From positions 1 to 64,000 of the forward strand of contig JAEMSI010000005.1 of assembly GCA_016462905.1 (NCBI GenBank): 64,000 nucleotides of DNA. Direction: 5' to 3'. Position 1 is the stretch's first letter. Each line of letters opens with the position of its first letter. The translations under genes were made by a program, and so were the position numbers. Positions 54,694-62,905 of this stretch are shown piece after piece. The notes under the pieces were generated by a model. The model did no database searches, was not told the DNA's origin, and saw only the letters and a list, made by a program, of their open reading frames with translations. The stretch is from Polynucleobacter sp. (GTDB lineage Bacteria > Pseudomonadota > Gammaproteobacteria > Burkholderiales > Burkholderiaceae).

Positions 54694-55104
54694 TCACTTT
54701 ATTAAAGGGAGGCCTGCCGATTTCCATGCATTCACTCCACCATCTAAGAACCCAACTTCAGTAAATCCTATTGCCTTGAGTTCTTTTAACGCTTTTTGAT
54801 TTTGCGCACCAATGCCAATAATTAAAACTGGTAGCTGACGATCTAATTTTAGGCGCTCAATTCCTTTTGACAAATCTGCTGGGACTAAATTTTTAGATTG
54901 AGGTAAGTGCCCCGCTTTAAAATCAGCTTCGGAACGCAAATCGATAACGGAAGCTTTTCGGCGGTTAATCCAAATAGTAGCTTCAGTAGGAGATAAACCC
55001 TTGCCGCCAATCAGCATCGATAATGTAGGCATAAACAAAGCTGCGCCCGAAGTAAGGATGATGGAAAGTAATACCAGATTATCGATTTGTGTAAGAAAGT
55101 TCAT
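54694..55104 (-). CDS. Rhodanese-like membrane protein without active-site cysteine
   Basis: An N-terminal membrane helix (about residues 9-33) is followed by a rhodanese domain (ASVIDLRSEADFKAGHLPQSKNL, FLDGGVNAWKSAGLPL). The active-site loop, normally a strand then CxxGxRS/A, reads PVLIIGIGAQNQKAL, and the whole 136-residue protein contains no cysteine. It should thus have no sulfurtransferase activity and may be a binding or scaffold domain. It leads the grxC-secB-gpsA run. The ATG has no Shine-Dalgarno and follows a perfect TATAAT by six bases. Confidence 0.88.
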   Translation of the reverse strand: MNFLTQIDNLVLLSIILTSGAALFMPTLSMLIGGKGLSPTEATIWINRRKASVIDLRSEADFKAGHLPQSKNLVPADLSKGIERLKLDRQLPVLIIGIGAQNQKALKELKAIGFTEVGFLDGGVNAWKSAGLPLIK

Positions 55105-55110
55105 AATTCA

Positions 55111-55116
55111 ATTATA
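55111..55116 (-). promoter_or_regulatory. -10 box six bases before the rhodanese gene ATG
   Basis: A perfect TATAAT on the minus strand, exactly six bases before the ATG at 55104. It overlaps the divergent gpmA box within the 10-base core ATTATAGAAT. Confidence 0.6.
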
Positions 55117-55120
55117 GAAT
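55115..55120 (+). promoter_or_regulatory. -10-like box six bases before the gpmA ATG
   Basis: TAGAAT, exactly six bases before the gpmA ATG at 55127, the same hexamer and spacing as before TPR-lolB. No Shine-Dalgarno is present. Confidence 0.55.
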
Positions 55121-55126
55121 GTCTGT

Positions 55127-55822
55127 ATGAAACAACTTGTTCTTATTCGACATGGCGAATCCGCCTGGAACCTTGAAAATCGCTTTACAGGCTGGGCCGA
55201 TGTTGATTTAACGGCTAAAGGCATTCAACAATCTATAGATAGTGGCAAGATTCTTAAGGATGCAGGGTATGAGTTTGACCTTGCCTATACCTCGGTCCTG
55301 AAGCGTGCAATTCGGACTTTGTGGCACGTTCAAGACGCCATGGACCTGATGTGGATACCCGTTGTCCATAGTTGGAGGTTAAATGAACGCCACTACGGCT
55401 CTCTAACTGGCCTTAATAAGGCTCAAACCGCAGCCAAGTACGGCGAGGATCAAGTTCATCTTTGGCGACGGTCTTACGCAATAGCGCCACCGCCTCTAGG
55501 GCCGGAAGAAAAAATGGCTCTATTATCCGACCCACGCTACACCAAACTGAAGCATGAGGATATCCCTCTCAGCGAATGCTTGGCGGATACGGTGAATCGG
55601 GTATTGCCGCTTTGGAATGAATCCGTAGCCCCCGCACTGAAATTAGGTAAGCGGGTGCTATTGGTTGCCCATGGTAATAGTATTCGCGCCTTAATTAAGC
55701 ATTTTGATCAGGTATCCGAAGAGGAAATTATGGGTGTTAATGTGCCTAATGGCACCCCTTTGGTATATGAATTTGACGAAAATCTGCAACCCATACGCCA
55801 TTTCTATTTACAGGCAAAATAG
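55127..55822 (+). CDS. gpmA: 2,3-bisphosphoglycerate-dependent phosphoglycerate mutase
   Basis: Interconverts 3- and 2-phosphoglycerate in glycolysis and gluconeogenesis. The phosphohistidine is H9 in [20 protein letters not shown], the second histidine is in [10 protein letters not shown] near residue 180, and the catalytic glutamate in [13 protein letters not shown]. 231 residues (E. coli 250). It starts a run with ctpA and moeB. Confidence 0.97.
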   Translation: MKQLVLIRHGESAWNLENRFTGWADVDLTAKGIQQSIDSGKILKDAGYEFDLAYTSVLKRAIRTLWHVQDAMDLMWIPVVHSWRLNERHYGSLTGLNKAQTAAKYGEDQVHLWRRSYAIAPPPLGPEEKMALLSDPRYTKLKHEDIPLSECLADTVNRVLPLWNESVAPALKLGKRVLLVAHGNSIRALIKHFDQVSEEEIMGVNVPNGTPLVYEFDENLQPIRHFYLQAK

Positions 55823-55854
55823 AGGTCTTACTCTTAATTCGGTTCTAGCGTCGT

Positions 55855-57288
55855 ATGCGCCCCTTGCTTAAAAATATTACCCTAATTTCCATTGGCCTCA
55901 TCGCCGGTATTGCTGCCACTATTCAATTTTCTGCTACTGCTCAACAAGGCAATACCTTGCCATTAGCGGAGTTAAGAACCCTTTCGGATGTATTTGGCCA
56001 AATTAAACGCGAGTATGTAGAACCAATTGAAGATAAGCAATTGTTAACCGATGCCGTTAAAGGCATGGTTAGTAGCCTAGATCCCCACTCCTCGTATTTA
56101 GATAAAAAAGACTTTGCAGAAATGCAAGAGCAAACCGCCGGAAAATTTGCCGGTCTGGGGATTGAAATTACCTCTGAAGATGGATTGGTAAAAGTTTTAA
56201 ATCCGATCGAAGATTCTCCAGCAGCTAAAGCAGGTCTTCAAGCGGGTGATCTGATTACTCGACTTGACGATAAACCAGTTCGTGGCATGTCCTTAGATAA
56301 AGCAGTCAGAACAATGCGCGGCGCACCTGGAACTAAAATTACGCTAACTATTTTTCGCAAAAGTGAAGAACGCACTTTTCCAGTAACAATTACCCGTGCA
56401 GAAATCAAAGTTCAATCGATCAAAACTAAAATTATCGATAATATGGCTTGGGTTCGAATTACCAGCTTTCAAGAACGAACCGTTTCAGACTTGGCGCGTC
56501 GCCTTACTGAGATGCTACAAAAAGATCCGAATTTAAAAGGGATTGTGTTGGACTTGAGAAACAACGGTGGTGGCCTTCTGCAAGGGGCCGTGGGAGTGGC
56601 TGCTGCGTTCTTACCGCCCAACGCATTAATTGTTTCGACAAAAGGGCAGGCTGCTGATTCTAAGCAAGTATTCAACGCAACCCCTGGAATGTATCGACTC
56701 AGCGAAGGTGCAGATCCTTTGGCAAGCTTGCCGGCTATTTTTAAGAAATTGCCAATGGTAGTTTTAGTCAATGCCTATTCAGCATCCGCTTCTGAAATTG
56801 TCGCTGGCGCACTGCAGGATCACAAACGCGCCACCATCATGGGGAAAACTACCTTTGGTAAGGGCTCAGTCCAAACCGTACGATCGCTTAGCGCTGATTC
56901 CGCGCTAAAAATTACAACCGCCTACTATTACACTCCGCAGGGTCGTTCGATCCAGGCATACGGAATTAAACCGGATGTGCCTGTTGATCAAAACAAAGAT
57001 GGTGATCCAGATGATGTCTTAATTACCCGCGAAATTGACAGCGAGAAACATTTAAGAAATAAACAGCACACTGGCGAAGAAGCTTTGATAAAAGAACGTG
57101 AAAAACGGCGCCTTGAAGAACTTCAACGCATTGAAGAAAAGAATGCCAAGAAAACCGCTGAGGAAAAAGAAAAAGAAAAGAATCGAAAGCCTCCTGAGTT
57201 TGGTAGCAGTGATGATTTCATGTTGCAACAAGCGATTGCTTTATTAAAAGGTCAAACCGTTAAACGCTCGAGTTCTAAACTCGAATAG
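55855..57288 (+). CDS. ctpA: S41-family C-terminal processing peptidase
   Basis: Periplasmic serine protease that trims or degrades envelope proteins. A signal anchor (about residues 7-29) is followed by a PDZ domain (about 85-170; GIEITSEDGLVKVLNPIEDSPAAKAGLQAGD-type region) and the S41 core: catalytic serine in NAYSASASEIVAGAL near residue 315 and lysine in GKTTFGKGSVQT near residue 340. The C-terminal tail is highly charged, Glu/Lys-rich. 477 residues. It lies between gpmA and moeB as in other Burkholderiales. Confidence 0.95.
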   Translation: MRPLLKNITLISIGLIAGIAATIQFSATAQQGNTLPLAELRTLSDVFGQIKREYVEPIEDKQLLTDAVKGMVSSLDPHSSYLDKKDFAEMQEQTAGKFAGLGIEITSEDGLVKVLNPIEDSPAAKAGLQAGDLITRLDDKPVRGMSLDKAVRTMRGAPGTKITLTIFRKSEERTFPVTITRAEIKVQSIKTKIIDNMAWVRITSFQERTVSDLARRLTEMLQKDPNLKGIVLDLRNNGGGLLQGAVGVAAAFLPPNALIVSTKGQAADSKQVFNATPGMYRLSEGADPLASLPAIFKKLPMVVLVNAYSASASEIVAGALQDHKRATIMGKTTFGKGSVQTVRSLSADSALKITTAYYYTPQGRSIQAYGIKPDVPVDQNKDGDPDDVLITREIDSEKHLRNKQHTGEEALIKEREKRRLEELQRIEEKNAKKTAEEKEKEKNRKPPEFGSSDDFMLQQAIALLKGQTVKRSSSKLE

Positions 57289-57308
57289 TTGCCGATCTTG
57301 GCGGTACC

Positions 57309-58058
57309 ATGAATGACGATCAATTACTGCGCTATTCTCGTCATCTCTTGCTTGAGGAGATTGATGTTGCTGGGCAAGAAAAATTGCTGCGCTCCCATGT
57401 GCTTGTGATTGGCGCCGGAGGTTTAGGTTCTGCGGCCACACCGTATTTAGCAGCAGCGGGGATTGGGCAAATTACCCTAATCGACCCAGATAAAGTTGAA
57501 TTGACTAATTTGCAACGCCAAATTATGCATCGCCAAAGCAGTATTGGCATGCTCAAAACAGAATCTGGTAAAGCCTTTTTACAGCAACTCAATCCGGATA
57601 TTCAAATTCATACCTACGCAGAATTAGCAACTGCGAGTTTGCTATCACGTGTACTGCCTTTAGTCGATATTGTTTTAGACTGCACTGATAATTTCAAGGC
57701 GAGGCAATTAATTAATGCTTCTTGCCACCAGCATCAAACCCCATTGGTTTCTGGTGCAGCCCTTCGTTTTGATGGGCAAATCAGTGTTTTTAACTCCGGT
57801 AAGCCGCAATCACCTTGTTACGCCTGTGTTTTTTCGCCCAATGAGGTGTTTGAAGAAACCCAATGTGCCACCATGGGTGTTTTTTCGCCTTTAGTTGGTA
57901 TTATTGGCAGCATTCAAGCCGCGCAAGCTCTGCAAGTGCTTCTTGGGTTTGGCGAATCGTTAATCGGAAAATTGATGCTGTGGAATGCAAAAACCAATCA
58001 GGTCGACATGATTCAATTAAAACGCAACCCAAATTGTCCGGTTTGTAAAAATCACTAA
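57309..58058 (+). CDS. moeB: MoeB/ThiF-family adenylyltransferase
   Basis: E1-like enzyme that adenylates the C terminus of a sulfur-carrier protein (MoaD or ThiS). The ATP-binding loop is VIGAGGLGSAATPYLAAAGIG (residues about 32-52), with RQ at the NLQRQIMH site and DCTDNF near residue 125. Zinc pairs are CYAC and CPVC near residues 168 and 243. 249 residues, as E. coli MoeB. Which carrier it serves cannot be told. It ends five bases from the convergent ptsI stop. Confidence 0.92.
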   Translation: MNDDQLLRYSRHLLLEEIDVAGQEKLLRSHVLVIGAGGLGSAATPYLAAAGIGQITLIDPDKVELTNLQRQIMHRQSSIGMLKTESGKAFLQQLNPDIQIHTYAELATASLLSRVLPLVDIVLDCTDNFKARQLINASCHQHQTPLVSGAALRFDGQISVFNSGKPQSPCYACVFSPNEVFEETQCATMGVFSPLVGIIGSIQAAQALQVLLGFGESLIGKLMLWNAKTNQVDMIQLKRNPNCPVCKNH

Positions 58059-58063
58059 TTAAT

Positions 58064-59818
58064 CTAGTGGCGACTAATTCTTCCGAGTAAATCAATTTGG
58101 CTTTCGGGCTCGTAGGTTTTTAATAAGGCCTGAACATCGGCTTTTAATTTTGATATATCGACGCCCAAAATTTCACGCTTAATTAAAAGAATTTGGCTAA
58201 AGTGCATTGAAAAATCCGTTAAGCCCATACCTAATAGAACTCGAGTTAAAGTCGGGTCTCCAGCCATTTCTCCGCAAACTGCAATCGGCACTTTAGCTTC
58301 ATTTGCCTGTTTAATAATCAACGCAATCAGATTTAAAACTGCTGGATGAAGTGGATCATAAAGATGCGCAACCGCATGGTCGGCACGATCGATCGCCAAC
58401 GTGTATTGAATTAAATCATTGGTGCCAATCGATAAAAAATCAAAATGGCTAATAAATAATGGGAGTGTGAGGGCTGCGGCAGGTATTTCAATCATTGCGC
58501 CAATTTCAATCTCTGGATTAAACGCCTGCCCTTTAGCTAATAATTGTTGTTTTGCTTTTTCAATCAGACGAAGGCTTTCACTAATTTCACTGGCATGCGC
58601 CAACATCGGCAACATCAAACGTGCCTTGCCATGGGCAGAAGCTCGCAAAATAGCGCGTATTTGAGTTAAAAATATTTCAGGCTCAGACAAAGACCAACGT
58701 ATTGCCCGTAAACCTAGCGGCGATATGCCGGATACGGGGGTTTCTACCTTCGAGCCAAACACTTTGTCGGCGCCAATATCGATAGTGCGAATATTCACCG
58801 GCAATCCAAACATCGCCTCAACGCAGCGGCGATACTCTTGATATTGCTCCTCTTCATCAGGTAGGCTATCTACTCGATTCATAAATAAAAATTCGGAGCG
58901 GAATAAACCTACGCCAACAGCACCAAGATCAATGGCTTGGGTAGCGTCTTCCGGTAATTCAATATTGGCAAATAATCGAATTTCAGTACCGTCTTTTGTT
59001 TTGGTGGCAGTATGCTTTAAAAGTTGTAATTTTTTAGTTTCAGCACGTCCTTTTTCTTGCTGTAATCGATATTGCTCCAATAAGTGCTCGTCTGGATTAA
59101 TAACGACAATACCGTTATCGCCATCAATGACCACCCAGTCTCCATGCTCAATCATTTCGCTGGCATGCCGAATCCCAACTACAGCTGGAATTTCAAGACT
59201 CCGCGCAACAATAGCGGTGTGCGACGTTTTACCTCCTAAATCAGTCACAAAACCACTGAGTGCATTTTCTTTAAAACGCAACATATCATGTGGCGCAATG
59301 TCGTGAGCAACCACGATGGTTCCCATCTCAGGATCGCCATGCAAATATTCATCAGCCAATAAAGTAGCCTCTTTTTGCAAGGTATGAATAGCCTTGAGCA
59401 CTCGCTCGGCTACTTGACGAATATCATGGGCGCGCTCTTTTAAATAAGGGTCTTCAATTTCGGCAAACTGCTCCAGCAAATCGTTCAATTGGGTTGTTAA
59501 GGCCCATGCCGCATTCAACCGCTGCGAGCGAATCAACTCGAGCGGTTTCTCGGCTAATGTTGGATCCGACAAAATGAGTTGATGAACGTCTAAAAACGCT
59601 GCCATTTCTTGAGGCGCATCTTTAGGCAAGCCACTCCTTAATTTACCTAATTCTTTTCGAACTTGATCAAATGCCTTGAGTAATTTTTGTGCCTCAGCTT
59701 CTTCGGCACCGATCTCGACTAAATGATGACTGACTTCTAATGCAGCTCGAGAAATCAACATCGCCTTGCCAATCGCAATTCCTTTTGATACCGCAATGCC
59801 GTGTAAAGAAAAACTCAA
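58064..59818 (-). CDS. ptsI: PTS enzyme I
   Basis: Autophosphorylates with phosphoenolpyruvate and passes the phosphate to HPr. The active histidine is H200 in GGKTSHTAIVARS. The C-terminal PEP-binding barrel has FRSEFLFMNR, MLPMLAHASEI and SIGTNDLIQYTLAIDR, and the cysteine loop is VPIAVCGEMAGDP. 584 residues (E. coli 575); no GAF domain, so it is EI and not EI-Ntr. No sugar permease (EIIBC) is seen in the window, so the relay is likely regulatory. It follows ptsH by two bases. Confidence 0.97.
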   Translation of the reverse strand: MSFSLHGIAVSKGIAIGKAMLISRAALEVSHHLVEIGAEEAEAQKLLKAFDQVRKELGKLRSGLPKDAPQEMAAFLDVHQLILSDPTLAEKPLELIRSQRLNAAWALTTQLNDLLEQFAEIEDPYLKERAHDIRQVAERVLKAIHTLQKEATLLADEYLHGDPEMGTIVVAHDIAPHDMLRFKENALSGFVTDLGGKTSHTAIVARSLEIPAVVGIRHASEMIEHGDWVVIDGDNGIVVINPDEHLLEQYRLQQEKGRAETKKLQLLKHTATKTKDGTEIRLFANIELPEDATQAIDLGAVGVGLFRSEFLFMNRVDSLPDEEEQYQEYRRCVEAMFGLPVNIRTIDIGADKVFGSKVETPVSGISPLGLRAIRWSLSEPEIFLTQIRAILRASAHGKARLMLPMLAHASEISESLRLIEKAKQQLLAKGQAFNPEIEIGAMIEIPAAALTLPLFISHFDFLSIGTNDLIQYTLAIDRADHAVAHLYDPLHPAVLNLIALIIKQANEAKVPIAVCGEMAGDPTLTRVLLGMGLTDFSMHFSQILLIKREILGVDISKLKADVQALLKTYEPESQIDLLGRISRH

Positions 59819-59820
59819 GC

Positions 59821-60090
59821 TTATTCGCCTTCATCAAAACGGTTATTAATTAGATTCTGAATCGCCACAAAAGCCTCCTCAGAGCGCTCGCCGACTGTTT
59901 CTAGGGTGATCATTGAGCCCATTCCAGCCGCTAGCATCATTACACCCATAATACTTTTAGCATTTATTTTCCGGCCATTTTTAGATAAATAGACCTCGCA
60001 AGGAAACTCTCCTGCCAGCTGGGATAACTTTGCGGAAGCACGTGCGTGCAGACCTAATTTATTAATAATCTCGATTTCAGCACTAGCCAT
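59821..60090 (-). CDS. ptsH: Phosphocarrier protein HPr
   Basis: Central PTS phosphocarrier of 89 residues. Both modification sites are present: H15 (LGLHARAS), phosphorylated by EI, and S46 (AKSIMGVMML), the target of HPr kinase, which is encoded at 26294-27280. The order EIIA-ptsH-ptsI is the common betaproteobacterial one. Confidence 0.97.
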   Translation of the reverse strand: MASAEIEIINKLGLHARASAKLSQLAGEFPCEVYLSKNGRKINAKSIMGVMMLAAGMGSMITLETVGERSEEAFVAIQNLINNRFDEGE

Positions 60091-60114
60091 TTTTTACATC
60101 GCTTTCATCTTGAA

Positions 60115-60537
60115 CTAATTGCTACTCATGCTCACTGCTTGAGTGCCTAAACGCAAAATACCATTTTGTCCACCTTGAATGGTTTTTTGGACTACAGTTT
60201 CTAGCCCTTCTTGGCGATAGGATATGGCCCGCATCAGCATGGGCAAATTTAACCCCGCTAAAACAGCCACATTACAAGTTAAAACATCAGGGGCTGTTAA
60301 TCGCGAAGCCACGTTTGCTGGAGTAGCTCCCATGACATCCGTTAATACCAAAATACCATCATCGCTAATAATCTTTTGGGCTGCTTGCAATACTCTTTCA
60401 AAACTAATTTTGAGATCTTCATGGGGCGGAATATCAATGGCAGCTACACCCTCTGGTAAAAGTCCATAGGTGTGCTCTGCAAAGCCCAGCATGGCATCTG
60501 CAACCGGAGTATGGGCAACAATTAAAATACTAACCAT
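60115..60537 (-). CDS. PTS EIIA component, mannose/fructose class
   Basis: 140 residues of the EIIA-Man family with the phosphorylatable histidine H9 in LIVAHTPVADAML and the second family motif VLTDVMGATPANVASRL near residue 65. No EIIB, C or D partner is visible, so it is taken as a regulatory phosphate acceptor and not part of a sugar transporter. The start is one to two bases after the gshB stop (TAATTATG), so translation is coupled. Confidence 0.92.
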   Translation of the reverse strand: MVSILIVAHTPVADAMLGFAEHTYGLLPEGVAAIDIPPHEDLKISFERVLQAAQKIISDDGILVLTDVMGATPANVASRLTAPDVLTCNVAVLAGLNLPMLMRAISYRQEGLETVVQKTIQGGQNGILRLGTQAVSMSSN

Positions 60538-60539
60538 AA

Positions 60540-61481
60540 TTACGACAAAGCCTCCTCTAGCGATTTCAACCAGAATTGCGCAACATCAAATTGACTTTGT
60601 TGCGTAATCTCAACGAAACAAGTCGGACTAGTTACATTAATTTCAGTTAAAAAACCGCCAATCATATCCAGTCCCACTACCAATAAACCCCTCTGCCACA
60701 GGATTGGCGCTAAATAATCCGCAATCATCTGCTCGCGTTTACTTAATGGCATTGCAATCCCCTTGCCGCCGGCAGCTAAATTGCCACGAATTTCCGAGCC
60801 CTGCGGAATTCTCGCTAAGGCGAAGGGCGCCACTTTCCCGCCAATTAATAGAACTCGTTTGTCTCCCTCAATGATTTCCGGTATGAAGCGCTGTGCCATT
60901 AAGGTTCTTTGCCCCTGATTGCCCAGAGTCTCTACGATACTGGCTAAATTTAAGCCATCTTGCCCCACTCGGAAAACACCCATACCGCCCATACCGTCAA
61001 GAGGTTTGATCACAATATCGTGATGCAGGGCGTGAAATGCTTTAATCGCACCTAGATCACGCGTGATTATTGTTGGCGCTATAAATTCAGTAAATTCGGT
61101 TATCGCAATTTTTTCGGAATGATTACGCAGCGCATCTGGATGGTTAAATACCTTAGCACCCTCACGCACGGCAGCTGAAAGAAGCCAAGTTGCATTTAAA
61201 TACTCAAGATCAAAAGGGGGATCTTGCCGCATCAATACCGCTGAAAATTGCTCTAAAGCAATCTCTTCAGATTCGCCCAAGGAATACCATGGGGAATGAT
61301 TGAGTTGCAATTTTAATGAGCGACATCTTGCCTTAGTTTTTGCATCCAACCAAATCAACTCATGAGTTCGGGCAAACCAAAGCGAATGTCCAGCCTCTTG
61401 GGCGGCCTGCATCATTGCTAAAGTCGAGTCTTTACTTAGCTGAAGGGATTCAAGCGGATCAGCAATAAATAAAAATTTCAT
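60540..61481 (-). CDS. gshB: Glutathione synthetase
   Basis: ATP-grasp ligase adding glycine to gamma-glutamylcysteine. The glycine-rich ATP loop is KPLDGMGGMGVFRV near residue 150, with DKRVLLIGGKVAPFALARIP and the metal-binding DMIGGFLTEINVTSPT near residue 275. 313 residues (E. coli 316). It follows gshA by 10 bases. Confidence 0.96.
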   Translation of the reverse strand: MKFLFIADPLESLQLSKDSTLAMMQAAQEAGHSLWFARTHELIWLDAKTKARCRSLKLQLNHSPWYSLGESEEIALEQFSAVLMRQDPPFDLEYLNATWLLSAAVREGAKVFNHPDALRNHSEKIAITEFTEFIAPTIITRDLGAIKAFHALHHDIVIKPLDGMGGMGVFRVGQDGLNLASIVETLGNQGQRTLMAQRFIPEIIEGDKRVLLIGGKVAPFALARIPQGSEIRGNLAAGGKGIAMPLSKREQMIADYLAPILWQRGLLVVGLDMIGGFLTEINVTSPTCFVEITQQSQFDVAQFWLKSLEEALS

Positions 61482-61491
61482 TGCTTCTTAC

Positions 61492-62790
61492 TTAGGCTGA
61501 CTCTGCATTGGGGTCGGTTCGCTCGAGCTCAATCGATGCTGCCAATAAGGCAAGACGGGCTACCACACCATATAGATAGAAACGGTTCGGTGATGCGCTT
61601 CCTGGTTTGGCTTTGGCATCAGGAATTGCATTTTGCTCAAACGCCAATGGAACAAAATGCATTCCGGGTGAATTCAGATTTTCATCGGGTCCGCGATCGG
61701 TATGAACACGATAAAAACCACCGACGACGTAACGGTCAATCATATAAACCACAGGTTCAGCAACGGCTTCGTTGACTTTTTCAAAGGTGTATACGCCCTC
61801 CTGCACTAAAACATCGTTAACTTCTAAACCCTCTTTGACCACACTCATCTTGTTGCGTTCGCGCCGGTTTAAGTTTTTTACATCATTGGCATCATGCGCA
61901 ATCATGACGCCCATGCCGTACGTTCCCGCATCTGGTTTTACTACGACATATGGCTTTTCTTTAATCCCATATTCGCGATATTTTTTAGCAATCTTCTTCA
62001 AAATAAGATCAACCGCTTCCTGTAACTCAAGTTCACCGCGTTGCTCTTGAAAATTAACATTGGTGCAATGGGTAAAAAATGGATTGATCATCCAAGGGTC
62101 AATATTAATCACCTTACTAAACCGTTTTACAACCTCATCGTAAGCTTGAAAATGACTTGATTTGCGGCGCGTTGGCCAGCCTGCATGCAAACCAGGCAAT
62201 AAATATTGCTCGTTTAATTTTTCTAAGATAGGCGGCACTCCCGCCGATAAATCATTATTCAAAAGAATCGAGCAAGGATCAAAATCTTTTAGCCCTAGGC
62301 GCTGTTTGCGCAGACCTAAACGAACTAATGGCTCTAGAATTAATCGTCCACCCTCGGGTAATTCAATTGCAGTGGGCTTTTTTATCTCATCAGACAGAGT
62401 TCCCAAGCGAACATGAAGTCCTGCTTGACGCAAAATGGAAGAAAGTTGTGCGATATTTTGCAAGTAAAACGTATTGCGTGTATGCCTCTCAGGTATTAAA
62501 AGTAAATTCTTAGCCTCAGGGCAAATCTTCTCGATGGCAGCCATTGCGGCCTGAACTGCCAAAGGCAACATTTCTCGAGATAAGTTATTAAAACCGCCCG
62601 GAAAAAGATTGGTGTCGACTGGGGCAAGTTTAAATCCAGAATTACGCAGATCGACAGAGCAATAAAAGGGGGGTGTATGTTCCTGCCATTCAAGCCTAAA
62701 CCAACGCTCGATCGTAGGCGTTGCCTCCAAAGCCTTTGCCTCTAATTCGTGTAAAGGACCAGATAAAGCTGTAATTAAGTGTGGGACCAT
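61492..62790 (-). CDS. gshA: Glutamate-cysteine ligase, proteobacterial (A. ferrooxidans-like) type
   Basis: First enzyme of glutathione synthesis. The 432-residue protein belongs to the GshA group of beta- and some other proteobacteria, not to the E. coli family: DLRNSGFKLAPVDTNLFPGGFNNL near residue 48 split over the active region, PERHTRNTFYLQN, VVKPDAGTYGMGVM near residue 285 and YMIDRYVVGGFYRVH. The ATG at 62790 has TACAAT six bases upstream and no Shine-Dalgarno, and lies 30 bases after the amt terminator. Confidence 0.93.
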   Translation of the reverse strand: MVPHLITALSGPLHELEAKALEATPTIERWFRLEWQEHTPPFYCSVDLRNSGFKLAPVDTNLFPGGFNNLSREMLPLAVQAAMAAIEKICPEAKNLLLIPERHTRNTFYLQNIAQLSSILRQAGLHVRLGTLSDEIKKPTAIELPEGGRLILEPLVRLGLRKQRLGLKDFDPCSILLNNDLSAGVPPILEKLNEQYLLPGLHAGWPTRRKSSHFQAYDEVVKRFSKVINIDPWMINPFFTHCTNVNFQEQRGELELQEAVDLILKKIAKKYREYGIKEKPYVVVKPDAGTYGMGVMIAHDANDVKNLNRRERNKMSVVKEGLEVNDVLVQEGVYTFEKVNEAVAEPVVYMIDRYVVGGFYRVHTDRGPDENLNSPGMHFVPLAFEQNAIPDAKAKPGSASPNRFYLYGVVARLALLAASIELERTDPNAESA

Positions 62791-62796
62791 TACAGC

Positions 62797-62802
62797 ATTG
62801 TA
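62797..62802 (-). promoter_or_regulatory. -10-like box six bases before the gshA ATG
   Basis: TACAAT on the minus strand, exactly six bases before the ATG, the same hexamer and spacing as at mutM. It lies in the 30 bases between the amt terminator and gshA. Confidence 0.55.
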
Positions 62803-62820
62803 AGTTTTTTAAAAGAAAGA

Positions 62821-62842
62821 CGCGGAATCTTGCGATTCCGCG
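62821..62842 (-). terminator. Intrinsic terminator after amt
   Basis: CGCGGAATC (62821-62829) pairs with GATTCCGCG (62834-62842) around a four-base loop. On the minus strand it is followed by the T-rich TCTTTCTTTT, which ends amt transcription before gshA. Confidence 0.85.
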
Positions 62843-62905
62843 CTTAAAAACTAGACAAGCAACCAAACCTGCCTAGCGAGGGGTAAATCGAATTAACTTT
62901 ACAGA

